Below are positions 1 through 7,565 of a DNA stretch of 22,387 bases, one piece after another. Numbering within the stretch: position 1 is the first letter of the stretch; each line of letters opens with the position of its first letter. The stretch spans positions 86,179-108,565 of the forward strand of contig FR903636.1 in NCBI GenBank assembly GCA_000438115.1. Direction: 5' to 3'. The stretch is from Prevotella sp. CAG:617 (lineage in GTDB: Bacteria; Bacteroidota; Bacteroidia; Bacteroidales; Bacteroidaceae). The notes under the pieces are model-generated. The model searched no databases, was not told where the DNA came from, and saw nothing but the letters and a program-made list of their open reading frames with translations. A program made the position numbers and the translations under genes.

Positions 1-270
1 GCAGCAGGAATTCAGGAAATGCTTTTGCAGAGCCATACGGATACAATTCGGATATTCCCTGCGGTACCTGAAGCTTGGAAAAACATAAAATTTGATCATT
101 TGCGTGCACGTGGAGCATTCCTGGTGAGCGCAGAGAAAAAAGACGGTAAAATCGTTTCAGTGAAGATTTTATCAGAAAAGGGGAAGAAGTTATTAATGGT
201 TTCTCCATTTACGGGTGAAGTTATTAACCGATCAACAAAGCCCGGAGAATTAATCGTATTGGAAAAATAA
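1..270 (+). CDS. C-terminal fragment of a GH95-like glycoside hydrolase (alpha-L-fucosidase / alpha-L-galactosidase type)
   Basis: The reading frame is open from base 1 and ends with TAA at 268-270, so only about 89 C-terminal residues are present. The visible part (AAGIQEMLLQS, then FPAVPEAWKN and LRARGAFLVS) matches the C-terminal beta-sandwich end of GH95-family enzymes, where an EMLLQS helix precedes a 'PALP-W' strand and an 'RARGGF' motif. GH95 enzymes release alpha-1,2-linked L-fucose or alpha-L-galactose from plant or host glycans and are normally exported. The catalytic residues lie outside the window, so activity cannot be confirmed. A hairpin follows at 288-332. The next gene starts about 130 bp on, on the same strand, and encodes another glycan-related protein. 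Family assignment is fairly secure; substrate is unknown. Confidence 0.75.
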   Translation, partial: AAGIQEMLLQSHTDTIRIFPAVPEAWKNIKFDHLRARGAFLVSAEKKDGKIVSVKILSEKGKKLLMVSPFTGEVINRSTKPGELIVLEK

Positions 271-287
271 TCAGGAAATGAAATGTC

Positions 288-332
288 TTTCCGTTGGCTG
301 TATGCTTGTTTTTAGCCTTCAGTCAACGGAAA
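288..332 (+). terminator. Rho-independent-type hairpin after the GH95-like gene
   Basis: A 13-bp stem (288-300 with 320-332) contains one G-U pair (G297-U323) and a 19-nt loop. It begins 18 bp after the stop codon and is followed by the T-rich stretch GATTTTATTTAT. The G-U pair makes it more stable as + strand RNA. It probably ends or attenuates the GH95 transcript before the next gene. Confidence 0.65.
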
Positions 333-401
333 AGATTTTATTTATCTGCTCAATATATCATTAAGTCGAGCGGGTATTGAATGATAAAAAGGACAATAGC
401 T

Positions 402-2477
402 ATGAAAAATAAAATGTTTCTTACCTGTCTGTTGTGTCTGTTGCTTATGTGTGGGTGTTCTGATTGTCCCCGGTTTGATTATGGCTCGATGTCAGGACAA
501 TCTGAAACATTGAAGCTTGCAGTTTCAGATTTGGAAAATTATGTATCACATTCGAAAAGCCGGATAAAAAAGTATAAGTTTAATAGGGTTGACAGCCTGT
601 CGAACGGAGAATTTGGCTTCAGTTGCGATGGTAAAGGTCGGGTTATATTCCGTGCAGGAAATGACATAGGTATAACGCATGCTGTTTATACGTATTTGGA
701 AAAGATGGGATGTCTGTTTGATTTGACAGGGACTTCTATTCCTAAGCAACTGAAAAAAAGCATGGCTGAGCCTTTCGATACTTTGATAAAGCCAACTGTC
801 AGATGGAGAGGTATTCGGCAACACGTCAATTTTCCGATGGATATATCTTCTTATGATATAGAGGACGCCAAGGAGTATATCGACAGATTAGTACGTATGC
901 GTTTCAATAAACTGACCATTCACAGCTATCCGGGACAGTGGTATGAAACCTCTTTGGGAGACAGTTTGTCCTTAGCCGGTAATTATTTTTATGGGAATAA
1001 GCACATTATGTATGACAATGCTTTCTTGCAGCAGAAAATCAAGGATAATGATTCTTTATTCTGTATACCAGGAGCTGAAAAGCTGAAAAATAATCCGCAG
1101 GAAAATAGCAAGTTCGCCTTGTCTTGGATGAAAGAATTGATTAATTATGCCAAGAAGAGAGGGCTTTATGTTCAGTTTTCTTTTGAGCCCAGAATTACGA
1201 GTGTAGAGCAGACTGTTACTACGGTGCATGATATATTAAAGATTTATCCGAATATCGACGCCCTTGAATTAATAACAGAAGAAACCGGAGGATGGGGAGC
1301 TGGCTGTACAAGAGCAGAAACCGAGGCGACTCTAAATCAATTTTTTGAGAAGTCTATTGCTACGGATTCAGTCGTAAATGCTCCGATAAAGGACAAACAA
1401 TCTGATTTAAATGCTTTGTATAAGCAGATTGGCATCATCTCAGAGGCGATAAAACAACTGAATATGGATAAAAACATACATCCGGAATTGAAGTTGGGAA
1501 TATATTGTTCAATTACTCCTTATACAAAAGGTGCCTATCGTTTGGCTCGTCTGGCGTTGCCGGAAACCAAAATCTGTTTAATGTCTTCTCATGGTAGTGA
1601 AGGAACTGCACAGGCATTACCTTCGGTCGTTCTTACTCAGAAAGACAAGGAAATGACGGAGATATATTCCTGGATAGAGTTTGACGGACTGATGTATTTA
1701 TATCAGAACTCTATATCCGGAAATGAAAAAATGATGAAATGGCTGTCAGGCTCTTCTGAAAAAAACGTTTCGTCTGTATTGTTTAATCATTGGCGTAGTG
1801 CGGAGAACAGGACTTCTGCCCGTTTTGTATCAGAGGCAACTTTGAATGGTAAAATTTCGGCTGAACGTTTTTATCAGGAATATGCGAATGGTTTGTCTAT
1901 TGCTGATAAAGAACGATTCATGGAGGCTATGCAGTTGATAAACCGTGCGGACGTTTTTGCAACAACGAATTTGGGGAATATTGGCTTTTGTTGGATGGGA
2001 GCATGGGAAAACGGTGGCTCTTATACTTGGATGAGCCAGGAGAATATTGATTATGCGAGGGCTATTTATTTGAAAGCCGGTAATCTGCTAAAGGAAATAT
2101 TAAAACAAACAGACAAGGGGGCAGAGGCTTATCATTATTTATCTTTTGTCTGTAACCGTGTACTTTGCTCGGTACTTTATCTGGATGCTTTTCGTGAGGC
2201 TGTGAATATTCAGGATGTCATAGGAAAAGATCAAACGCCTGAATCGCAGGCTAAGGTTAAACAGATTTGTGATAAGGCTTTGCTTATTTTTGATCAGTAT
2301 ATGGCCAAACATGCTGAGATGATGGAAGACAGGGGATGTGAAGGCACTTTGGTAAGTGTCTGGAATTCTCCAATCCGAGGTCTAAAGATTTACAGAGCTC
2401 AATTTGGGGGAGTTCCTATGGATGTTCCTTCATCATTGGATGCTGTTGATGCTCCTCCTTTACCTATTGTATATTAA
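402..2477 (+). CDS. Lipoprotein with GH67/GH20-type N-terminal domain, putative glycoside hydrolase
   Basis: The protein is a 691-residue lipoprotein if it starts at ATG 402, which has AAGGA at about the right spacing. An in-frame ATG at 381 would add seven residues. The N-terminus has a hydrophobic stretch ending MCGC, giving a lipid-attachment Cys at residue 19. Residues of roughly 35-115 resemble the alpha/beta N-terminal domain shared by GH67 alpha-glucuronidases, GH115 and GH20 enzymes (GNDIGITHAVYTYLEKMG, the 'G-hYGVY-FLE-LG' pattern). The segment VRWRGIRQH followed by RLVRMRFNKLTIHSYP looks like the entry into a TIM barrel. EELITEET-like acidic residues occur near 295, but I cannot assign the catalytic pair. 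It sits 19 bp upstream of the beta-helix gene, so the two are probably cotranscribed. Enzyme activity is inferred; a binding-only or inactive role is possible. Confidence 0.7.
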   Translation: MKNKMFLTCLLCLLLMCGCSDCPRFDYGSMSGQSETLKLAVSDLENYVSHSKSRIKKYKFNRVDSLSNGEFGFSCDGKGRVIFRAGNDIGITHAVYTYLEKMGCLFDLTGTSIPKQLKKSMAEPFDTLIKPTVRWRGIRQHVNFPMDISSYDIEDAKEYIDRLVRMRFNKLTIHSYPGQWYETSLGDSLSLAGNYFYGNKHIMYDNAFLQQKIKDNDSLFCIPGAEKLKNNPQENSKFALSWMKELINYAKKRGLYVQFSFEPRITSVEQTVTTVHDILKIYPNIDALELITEETGGWGAGCTRAETEATLNQFFEKSIATDSVVNAPIKDKQSDLNALYKQIGIISEAIKQLNMDKNIHPELKLGIYCSITPYTKGAYRLARLALPETKICLMSSHGSEGTAQALPSVVLTQKDKEMTEIYSWIEFDGLMYLYQNSISGNEKMMKWLSGSSEKNVSSVLFNHWRSAENRTSARFVSEATLNGKISAERFYQEYANGLSIADKERFMEAMQLINRADVFATTNLGNIGFCWMGAWENGGSYTWMSQENIDYARAIYLKAGNLLKEILKQTDKGAEAYHYLSFVCNRVLCSVLYLDAFREAVNIQDVIGKDQTPESQAKVKQICDKALLIFDQYMAKHAEMMEDRGCEGTLVSVWNSPIRGLKIYRAQFGGVPMDVPSSLDAVDAPPLPIVY

Positions 2478-2496
2478 CCCTTAAAAAATATATGTG

Positions 2497-4623
2497 ATGA
2501 AAAACGTATTGTTTACGGCATTCTTTGCCGGTATGGCCCTATGCGCTTCTGCGCAAAAAACGGTCTTTGTTTCTCCTACTGGAAATGATGCATGGGCAGG
2601 CGATCGGAACAGACCTTTTAAAACCTTGAATAGGGCTTTTGCCGAAAGTGAAAACAGTCGGGATACACTTTATATTCAGGTCGCTTCAGGAGATTATTTT
2701 TTGGAAAAGTCGTTGGACTTGTCCGGCGGTTTGAATTGTCCGGTAGTGGTAAAAGGAAATGAAAAAAACAAGCCTCGCTTTTTGGGAGGTATTAAGATAC
2801 AGCAATGGGAAAAATGTCGGGATGGCGTTTATCGGGCATTCGTTCCGGAGGTAAAACGTTACGGTTACCAATTTGAACAATTCTTTGTAAACGGAGTGCG
2901 GGCCGTACAGGCAAGAACGCCGAACAAAGATTGGTTTTACGTAAAAGGTTCTGAAGAATATCCTTACGTATCAGGAGTACGCTCGGCCAATTATGCGACT
3001 CAAAAGATTGTGATGGACAAGCAGGATTTAAAATCCCTTTCCGGCCTTTCGGCAGATGAATTGGCGGATGTACGTTTTCGCTTTTATCATAAATGGGATA
3101 TTACGCAGAAAGAAGCAGCATACGCTTGTCCCGATTCGGGATTTGTCTATTTCCATGGGGGAGGCATGAAACCTTGGAATCCCATATCTAAAGGGGCCCG
3201 TTATATTATGTATGGATACAAGGCTGCTTTAGACGCACCGGGTGAATGGTATCTGGACAAAGCCGATGGTTACGTATATTATATGCCAAGGGAGGGCGAG
3301 AATTTGGAAACTGCCGAATGTATCGTTCCGACATTGCATCAGTGGATTGTTGTAAAAGGCCATAGTGGAGCCGCGCTGAAAGATATTCGGTTTGAAAATC
3401 TCTCTTTTCAGTATGCAGCATATTCGATGCCTAAATTTGGAGATGAACCCATGCAGGCCGCAGCAACAGTTGAGGCTGCTATTGAGTTGGAATATGCCGA
3501 CAATGTAACTTTCGCAAATTGTGAAATGCAGCATACGGGTGGTTATGCTCTTTGGTTTAAAGCAGCCTGTACAGATAATACAATTGATCATTGCTACATA
3601 GCAGATCTCGGGGCTGGCGGCATAAAAATAGGTTCACCTTGGTATACGAGTGATTCCACGTTGATTTGCAGGCGTAATGTCGTTAATAATTCGATTATCA
3701 CGCATGCCGGCAGCGAGCTTCCCTGCGGCGTAGGAGTGGCCATATTCCATGCATCGGACAATAAGGTTACGCATAATGAAATTTCAGATTTGCGATATTC
3801 CGGAGTATCTGTTGGCTGGATATGGGGGTATAATAACTCCGACGAAATCTGGACCAATGTGTTGATGAAAGACGGCACGGTTGATTTTGCACAGGTTCGT
3901 CTGGTCAGTCCCGCAGTAAGAAATCTGATAGCCTATAATCACATTCACCATATAGGTTGGGGCGAACTTTCGGATATGGGAGCCGTGTATACATTGGGCG
4001 AGTCCCACGGAACGCGGATTGTAAACAATATTATTCATGATGTATTGTCATACGATTACGGTGGTTGGGGACTGTATACCGACGAAGGTTCTACCGGAGT
4101 AGAAATGAGTTCCAATCTGGTTTATAGGTGTAAAAGTGGAGGTTTTCACCAGCACTATGGTAAGGAAAACAGAATAGAAAATAACATATTTGCTTTCGGA
4201 CATTATTATCAGGTTCAGTATACGAGAGTTGAAAATCACTTGTCCTTCCATTTCAGACATAATATCATTCTTCAGGATCAGGGCGAAACTCTTGCCGGTC
4301 CGTGGGAGAATGGAAAAATTGATATGGACTATAACCTATATTGGCATCTGAATGGTAAGCCCCAGTTTGGAAAACATACGTTTCAGGAGTGGAAGAAATT
4401 GAAGGAAAAACATTCCGTAATCATGTCGCCAGGCTTTAAGGATGCCCAAAATGATGATTATAGCTTTGCATCGCTTAAGGCAGCCCGTAAGATACATTTT
4501 AAGCCGTTTGATCTTTCCAAAGTGGGCGTGTATGGCTCTGCCGAATGGAAAGAAAAAGCAAAAATGTCGGTGCAACAACTTGATTTATTTAAAGAAATAG
4601 CAAAAGTTCGATTGAAAAAATAG
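2497..4623 (+). CDS. Secreted right-handed parallel beta-helix glycoside hydrolase, GH141-like
   Basis: The product is 708 residues from ATG 2497; a GTG lies one codon upstream at 2494. The signal peptide MKNVLFTAFFAGMALCASA ends before Q. The mature N-terminus FVSPTGNDAWAG followed by PFKTLNRA is the usual opening of secreted beta-helix carbohydrate enzymes. Residues of roughly 290-600 carry beta-helix coils rich in N and G (IRFENLSFQYA, NNSIITHAGSELP, HNEISDLRYSGVSVGW, NNIIHDVLSYDYGGWGLYTDEG). The combination resembles GH141 more than pectate lyases or GH110. Characterised GH141 members include an alpha-L-fucosidase acting on rhamnogalacturonan-II and a xylanase. The neighbouring GH95-like gene fits removal of fucose-type sugars. 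Export to periplasm or surface is likely. The beta-helix fold is confident; the exact family needs a profile search. Confidence 0.72.
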   Translation: MKNVLFTAFFAGMALCASAQKTVFVSPTGNDAWAGDRNRPFKTLNRAFAESENSRDTLYIQVASGDYFLEKSLDLSGGLNCPVVVKGNEKNKPRFLGGIKIQQWEKCRDGVYRAFVPEVKRYGYQFEQFFVNGVRAVQARTPNKDWFYVKGSEEYPYVSGVRSANYATQKIVMDKQDLKSLSGLSADELADVRFRFYHKWDITQKEAAYACPDSGFVYFHGGGMKPWNPISKGARYIMYGYKAALDAPGEWYLDKADGYVYYMPREGENLETAECIVPTLHQWIVVKGHSGAALKDIRFENLSFQYAAYSMPKFGDEPMQAAATVEAAIELEYADNVTFANCEMQHTGGYALWFKAACTDNTIDHCYIADLGAGGIKIGSPWYTSDSTLICRRNVVNNSIITHAGSELPCGVGVAIFHASDNKVTHNEISDLRYSGVSVGWIWGYNNSDEIWTNVLMKDGTVDFAQVRLVSPAVRNLIAYNHIHHIGWGELSDMGAVYTLGESHGTRIVNNIIHDVLSYDYGGWGLYTDEGSTGVEMSSNLVYRCKSGGFHQHYGKENRIENNIFAFGHYYQVQYTRVENHLSFHFRHNIILQDQGETLAGPWENGKIDMDYNLYWHLNGKPQFGKHTFQEWKKLKEKHSVIMSPGFKDAQNDDYSFASLKAARKIHFKPFDLSKVGVYGSAEWKEKAKMSVQQLDLFKEIAKVRLKK

Positions 4624-4660
4624 CGACATTATTTATGAGTATCTTTTGACCAACTTCTTG

Positions 4661-4673
4661 TGAAGTGGTGTCA
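4661..4673. repeat. 13-bp direct repeat of the tRNA-Phe 3' end (distal copy, possible attachment site)
   Basis: TGAAGTGGTGTCA here is identical to 5573-5585, which covers the last seven acceptor-stem bases of tRNA-Phe, its discriminator and five bases of trailing sequence. The next ten bases match at about six positions and the preceding T-rich bases are also similar. The copies lie 912 bp apart and bracket the GIY-YIG gene. This is the geometry of an element inserted at a tRNA 3' end, with the distal copy on the downstream side of the tRNA. No integrase is present. It could also be debris from a lost duplicate tRNA. Confidence 0.5.
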
Positions 4674-4700
4674 TCGGAAATAGTGCCGTTTTCGGGAAAA

Positions 4701-4755
4701 AAGGTCGGATTTTATATAGACAAGGCCGGACTCTGTCTGTATAAAGTCCGACCTT
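4701..4755. terminator. Long inverted repeat / hairpin between convergent genes
   Basis: A 22-bp stem pairs 4701-4722 with 4734-4755 around an 11-nt loop. Two positions are G-U pairs when read as + strand RNA and A-C mismatches on the - strand. On the - strand the stem is followed by six T residues (CCTTTTTTCCC), the tail expected of a terminator for the GIY-YIG gene that ends at 4845. On the + strand it could stop transcription from the glycan genes. It is best read as a bidirectional terminator, although its length and strand bias are unusual. Confidence 0.6.
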
Positions 4756-4844
4756 GTGGAAAAAACTGAATCATGAGATTTTAGGCAAATCGTTTTATTT
4801 GTCTCTTTCCTGAATTCTATGTTTGGTGATTCGGTCGTCTTATT

Positions 4845-5489
4845 TTAATCATCCAATGTGTAAGTTTCATCGTAAATTTCTCTCAGATTCTTGTCTTCAA
4901 ACGTCCAATAACCTGTTGGTTGAATGGCATGAGTGATATTGAGTAATTTCTTGGTGATTCCAGTTAAAGAATAAATGTCACCATGATACATTACTTTTTT
5001 TTCATCAACTACAGATACTTGAATAGATGGATCTTTTACGAATACTAAAATATTGCCTTTTTTCATTCCCATTTCAAAATAATTGAGAGGAGGACGTCGC
5101 GATGAATTGATTTTTTCCGTAGCAGATTTATCTTCTGTTGTCAAGTCATTGTCTATCTCTTCTGTGATTTCTTGTGTCACATCTTCCCGATTAAACAATT
5201 CCAATATAGCCATCGCCTGTTCCGGCTTGATTTGAAAAAATTCGCGATTCGCATTAATCCGATTGGGTGCAAAAGCTGTATGCAGAGCTTTCTCAATCTT
5301 GGTACAATCCGAAGATTTTACCTTGCAAGCATATTTGCATTCAAAGGGAACAGGAACCCCCGTACCATAGAGTTCTTTCATCCGAGCATCCAGATTGTCT
5401 CTTGTCGTCATTCCAATTTTTACTAGTCCAGGCATCGCGGGATTGGTAAGAACATAAACGATACCTGAATTATTTTGTTTCTGGGACAT
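4845..5489 (-). CDS. GIY-YIG nuclease-fold protein (T5orf172/Mug113 type) with C-terminal RAMA-like domain
   Basis: The protein is 214 residues from ATG at 5489-5487. An upstream in-frame start near 5552 falls at the tRNA terminator hairpin and is unlikely. Residues of about 9-31 (GIVYVLTNPAMPGLVKIGMTT) carry the GIY-YIG core in the T5orf172 style, with GIVYV for GIY and VKIG for YIG. The Arg of DARMKEL and the Glu of KIEKALHTAF occupy the usual helical positions, and NREFFQI closes the domain. An acidic linker leads to a C-terminal part of about 80 residues (FEMGMKKGNILVF, YHGDIYSLTGITKKLL, GYWTFEDKNLREIYDETY). This resembles the RAMA/DUF4357 module found with restriction enzymes and methylases. 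Typical roles are DNA cleavage, repair or phage defence; none is proven here. The gene is AT-rich and alone between two copies of the tRNA-Phe end. Confidence 0.75.
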   Translation of the reverse strand: MSQKQNNSGIVYVLTNPAMPGLVKIGMTTRDNLDARMKELYGTGVPVPFECKYACKVKSSDCTKIEKALHTAFAPNRINANREFFQIKPEQAMAILELFNREDVTQEITEEIDNDLTTEDKSATEKINSSRRPPLNYFEMGMKKGNILVFVKDPSIQVSVVDEKKVMYHGDIYSLTGITKKLLNITHAIQPTGYWTFEDKNLREIYDETYTLDD

Positions 5490-5538
5490 ATGATACTTTT
5501 TTTGTTTATAATATATCTGTATATGACGGGAAAAAAGA

Positions 5539-5566
5539 AATCCTGATTTCAAATGAAACCAGGATT
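5539..5566 (-). terminator. Terminator of tRNA-Phe
   Basis: A 13-bp stem (5539-5551 with 5554-5566, 2-nt loop) contains one G-U pair as - strand RNA and is followed on that strand by TTCTTTTTTCCC. It begins 12 bp after the tRNA 3' end, a normal spacing for a single-gene tRNA transcript. It also argues against translation of the GIY-YIG gene starting upstream of 5489. Confidence 0.8.
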
Positions 5567-5577
5567 CTTTTATGAAG

Positions 5578-5650
5578 TGGTGTCACCAGGAATCGAACCG
5601 GGGACACAAGGATTTTCAGTCCTTTGCTCTACCAACTGAGCTATGACACC
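5578..5650 (-). tRNA. tRNA-Phe (anticodon GAA)
   Basis: The 73-nt cloverleaf has acceptor GGTGTCA/TGACACC, D-arm GCTC..GAGC and anticodon stem AAGGA/TCCTT. Its loop CTGAAAA gives anticodon GAA, and the T-loop is TTCGATT. The discriminator is A and CCA is not encoded. The T-stem CCCGG/CCTGG has one C-U mismatch in the middle pair. A matching promoter is upstream at 5668-5699 and a terminator follows at 5539-5566, so it is a single-gene unit. Its 3' end is repeated at 4661-4673. Confidence 0.96.
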
Positions 5651-5667
5651 ATTGCTGAATAGCGGTG

Positions 5668-5699
5668 CAAAGATAGTGGATTCAGCTGATATGAGCAAA
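5668..5699 (-). promoter_or_regulatory. Bacteroidetes-type promoter for tRNA-Phe
   Basis: On the - strand, TTTG (5699-5696) is followed after exactly 20 nt by TATCTTTG (5675-5668). This matches the Bacteroidetes sigma-ABfr consensus of TTTG, 19-21 nt, TAnnTTTG. Transcription would begin about 10 nt before the tRNA 5' end. Confidence 0.85.
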
Positions 5700-5714
5700 T
5701 TTTTGTATTCTTTT

Positions 5715-6752
5715 TTATTGCAGGGGGTTCCAACCCTGAGCTTTCAGCTCCATTTCGGTGTCGCCACGGCAGATGAGGCGACAGCCCAGTTCGGGTTTGC
5801 AGATGTGGCCGATAATGCGCACGTCGGGTAGCTGCTCAGCTTTTTCGTAGTCGGTCAGGGGGAGGGTGAAGAGCAACTCATAGTCCTCACCGCCGTTGAG
5901 GGCGCAGGTAGTGACGTTGAGGTTGAACTCCTCGGCCGTGACTGCGGTCTGGTAGTCAATAGGGATGCGCTCCTCGTAGATGCGGCAGCCGGTGTGGCTC
6001 TGGGTGCAGATGTGGAGCAACTCGCTGGAGAGACCGTCGCTGATGTCCATCATGGCCGTGGGCTTGAGACCGGCGTTGCGGAGCGACTGGATGACATCAC
6101 GGCGGGCTTCGGGCTTGAGTTGACGCTCCAGTATGTATTCCTTGCCGCTGAAGTCGGGCTGTGCTGCCGTTTCGAGGCGGTCCTGCCCCTTGAGGGCCTG
6201 TTTTTCACGTTCCAGCAGCTGCAGGCCCATGTAGGCGGCGCCGAGGTTGCCACTGACGCAGATGAGGTCGGTATCCTTGGCCCCGTTGCGATAGACAATG
6301 TCCTCCCGACGGGCATCGCCGATGCAGGTGAGACTCAGGGCCATGCCGGTGAGCGAGGAGGTGGTGTCGCCACCAACGAGGTCGACGCCATATTGCTGGC
6401 AGGCCAGCTGCAGACCGGCATAAAGGGCTTCGGTGTCCTCAATGCAGAAACGCTTGCCCAGGGCCAGACTGACGAGGAGCTGGCGCGGGGTGGCATTCAT
6501 GGCGTAGAGGTCGGAAAAGTTGACCACGGCGGCCTTGTACCCCAGGTGCTTGAGCGGGGTGTAGACGAGGTCGAAGTGGATACCTTCCATGAGCATGTCG
6601 GTGCTGACGAGTACCTCTTTGTCGGGGTAGTGCATCACGGCGCAGTCGTCACCTACGCCGTAGAGGGTAGAGGCGTTTTGCGGAGTGATGTCGTGAGTCA
6701 GGTGTCGGATGAGACCGAATTCGCCTAAAGTGGATATTTCAGTTCGTTTCAT
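5715..6752 (-). CDS. thiL: Thiamine-monophosphate kinase
   Basis: ThiL phosphorylates thiamine monophosphate to thiamine diphosphate with ATP, the last step of cofactor synthesis, in the cytoplasm. The 345-residue protein has normal family length. Family marks include LGEFGLI near residue 9, the metal-binding GVGDDCAV (Asp35, Asp36), STDMLMEGIHF, GYKAAVVNFSDL, VGGDTT, the C-terminal DISDGLSSEL and GGEDYELLF. It is the last gene of a - strand operon. Its ATG overlaps the TGA of tatD by 4 bp (ATGA), implying translational coupling. The tRNA-Phe promoter lies directly beyond its stop. The sequence is GC-rich, so a long antisense open frame exists over it, but that frame has no coding features. 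Confidence 0.96.
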   Translation of the reverse strand: MKRTEISTLGEFGLIRHLTHDITPQNASTLYGVGDDCAVMHYPDKEVLVSTDMLMEGIHFDLVYTPLKHLGYKAAVVNFSDLYAMNATPRQLLVSLALGKRFCIEDTEALYAGLQLACQQYGVDLVGGDTTSSLTGMALSLTCIGDARREDIVYRNGAKDTDLICVSGNLGAAYMGLQLLEREKQALKGQDRLETAAQPDFSGKEYILERQLKPEARRDVIQSLRNAGLKPTAMMDISDGLSSELLHICTQSHTGCRIYEERIPIDYQTAVTAEEFNLNVTTCALNGGEDYELLFTLPLTDYEKAEQLPDVRIIGHICKPELGCRLICRGDTEMELKAQGWNPLQ

Positions 6753-7555
6753 GTCGTAGGTAATAGTTGGGATTTGATTTTTGGAAATATGCGGCAGGCC
6801 GTGTCGGTGGTGGTACGCATGACGATGTCGGGCGTCACTTCGTAGACCTGTGCGAGTTTGTCAATGACGGCCGTGAGATAGGCCGACTCATTGCGGTGGC
6901 CTCGATGGGGCGTGGGGGCCAGATAGGGGGAGTCCGTTTCGAGTACGATGCGCGAGAGGGGCACAGCGCTGTGCAGCACCTCGGGCAGGGTGGACTTTTT
7001 GAATGTGAGTACTCCGCCAACTCCCAGTACGAACCGTGGAAAACGCTCAAGTAGCTCCCGGGCTTCGTCAGCTGTGCCGCCAAAACAGTGGAACACACCG
7101 CCCGGTAGCTGCGGGGCAAAGGGTAGGAGCGTATCGACCAGCTGGCGGTGGGCCGAACGGGAGTGAATCATCAGCGGGAGCTGAAACTCAACGGCCCAGC
7201 GGGTCTGCTCCTGAAGAACCTGAATCTGGAGATCGGCGTCGGGGGCTTCGTCGTAGTAAAAGTCGAGGCCTACCTCGCCTACGCCGATGTACCGGGCGTT
7301 GGTCTGGAGCAGCTGGTGCATGGCCCGGAGTGTGGGAAACGGGTCGGACGTGAATTCCGTGGGATGCAGGCCCATCATGGGGAAGCACCGGCCCGGCCAC
7401 TGGCGGCACATGTCGAGCATGGGGTCGATGGTTTCGGCATTGATATTGGGCAGCAGCAGGGCACCGGCACCGGCTTCGAAAGCCCGGCTGACCACTTCAT
7501 GGCGGTCGGCGTCAAACTCTTCGGTATAGAGATGCGTATGGGTATCGATGAACAT
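6749..7555 (-). CDS. tatD: TatD-family metal-dependent hydrolase / DNase
   Basis: The product is 268 residues from ATG 7555-7553, starting MFIDTHTHLYTEEF. A longer in-frame opening to 7666 would overlap the upstream gene and adds a non-conserved tail. TatD proteins are TIM-barrel amidohydrolase-fold enzymes with 3'-5' exonuclease activity, linked to DNA repair and quality control. Metal-binding motifs are present: THTH at the N-terminus, GEVGLDFYYD, MIHSRSAH, FHCFGG and LETDSPYLAPTPHRG. It starts 10 bp after the prenyl synthase stop and overlaps thiL by 4 bp, inside one operon. Despite the name it is not a Tat component, and the tatAC genes in this window are 8 kb away. Substrate specificity within the family is not decided by sequence. 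Confidence 0.93.
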   Translation of the reverse strand: MFIDTHTHLYTEEFDADRHEVVSRAFEAGAGALLLPNINAETIDPMLDMCRQWPGRCFPMMGLHPTEFTSDPFPTLRAMHQLLQTNARYIGVGEVGLDFYYDEAPDADLQIQVLQEQTRWAVEFQLPLMIHSRSAHRQLVDTLLPFAPQLPGGVFHCFGGTADEARELLERFPRFVLGVGGVLTFKKSTLPEVLHSAVPLSRIVLETDSPYLAPTPHRGHRNESAYLTAVIDKLAQVYEVTPDIVMRTTTDTACRIFPKIKSQLLPTT

Positions 7556-7565
7556 GAAGGCTGTC

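Noticed and set aside
5994..6728. 244-codon open frame on the + strand opposite thiL
   Set aside because: It is a shadow of thiL caused by GC-rich third positions; the Gly/Val/Glu-rich translation resembles no family.
6749..7555. tatD as part of the Tat export system
   Set aside because: TatD is a nuclease unrelated to Tat transport despite the name, and here it is in a separate operon from tatA-tatC.
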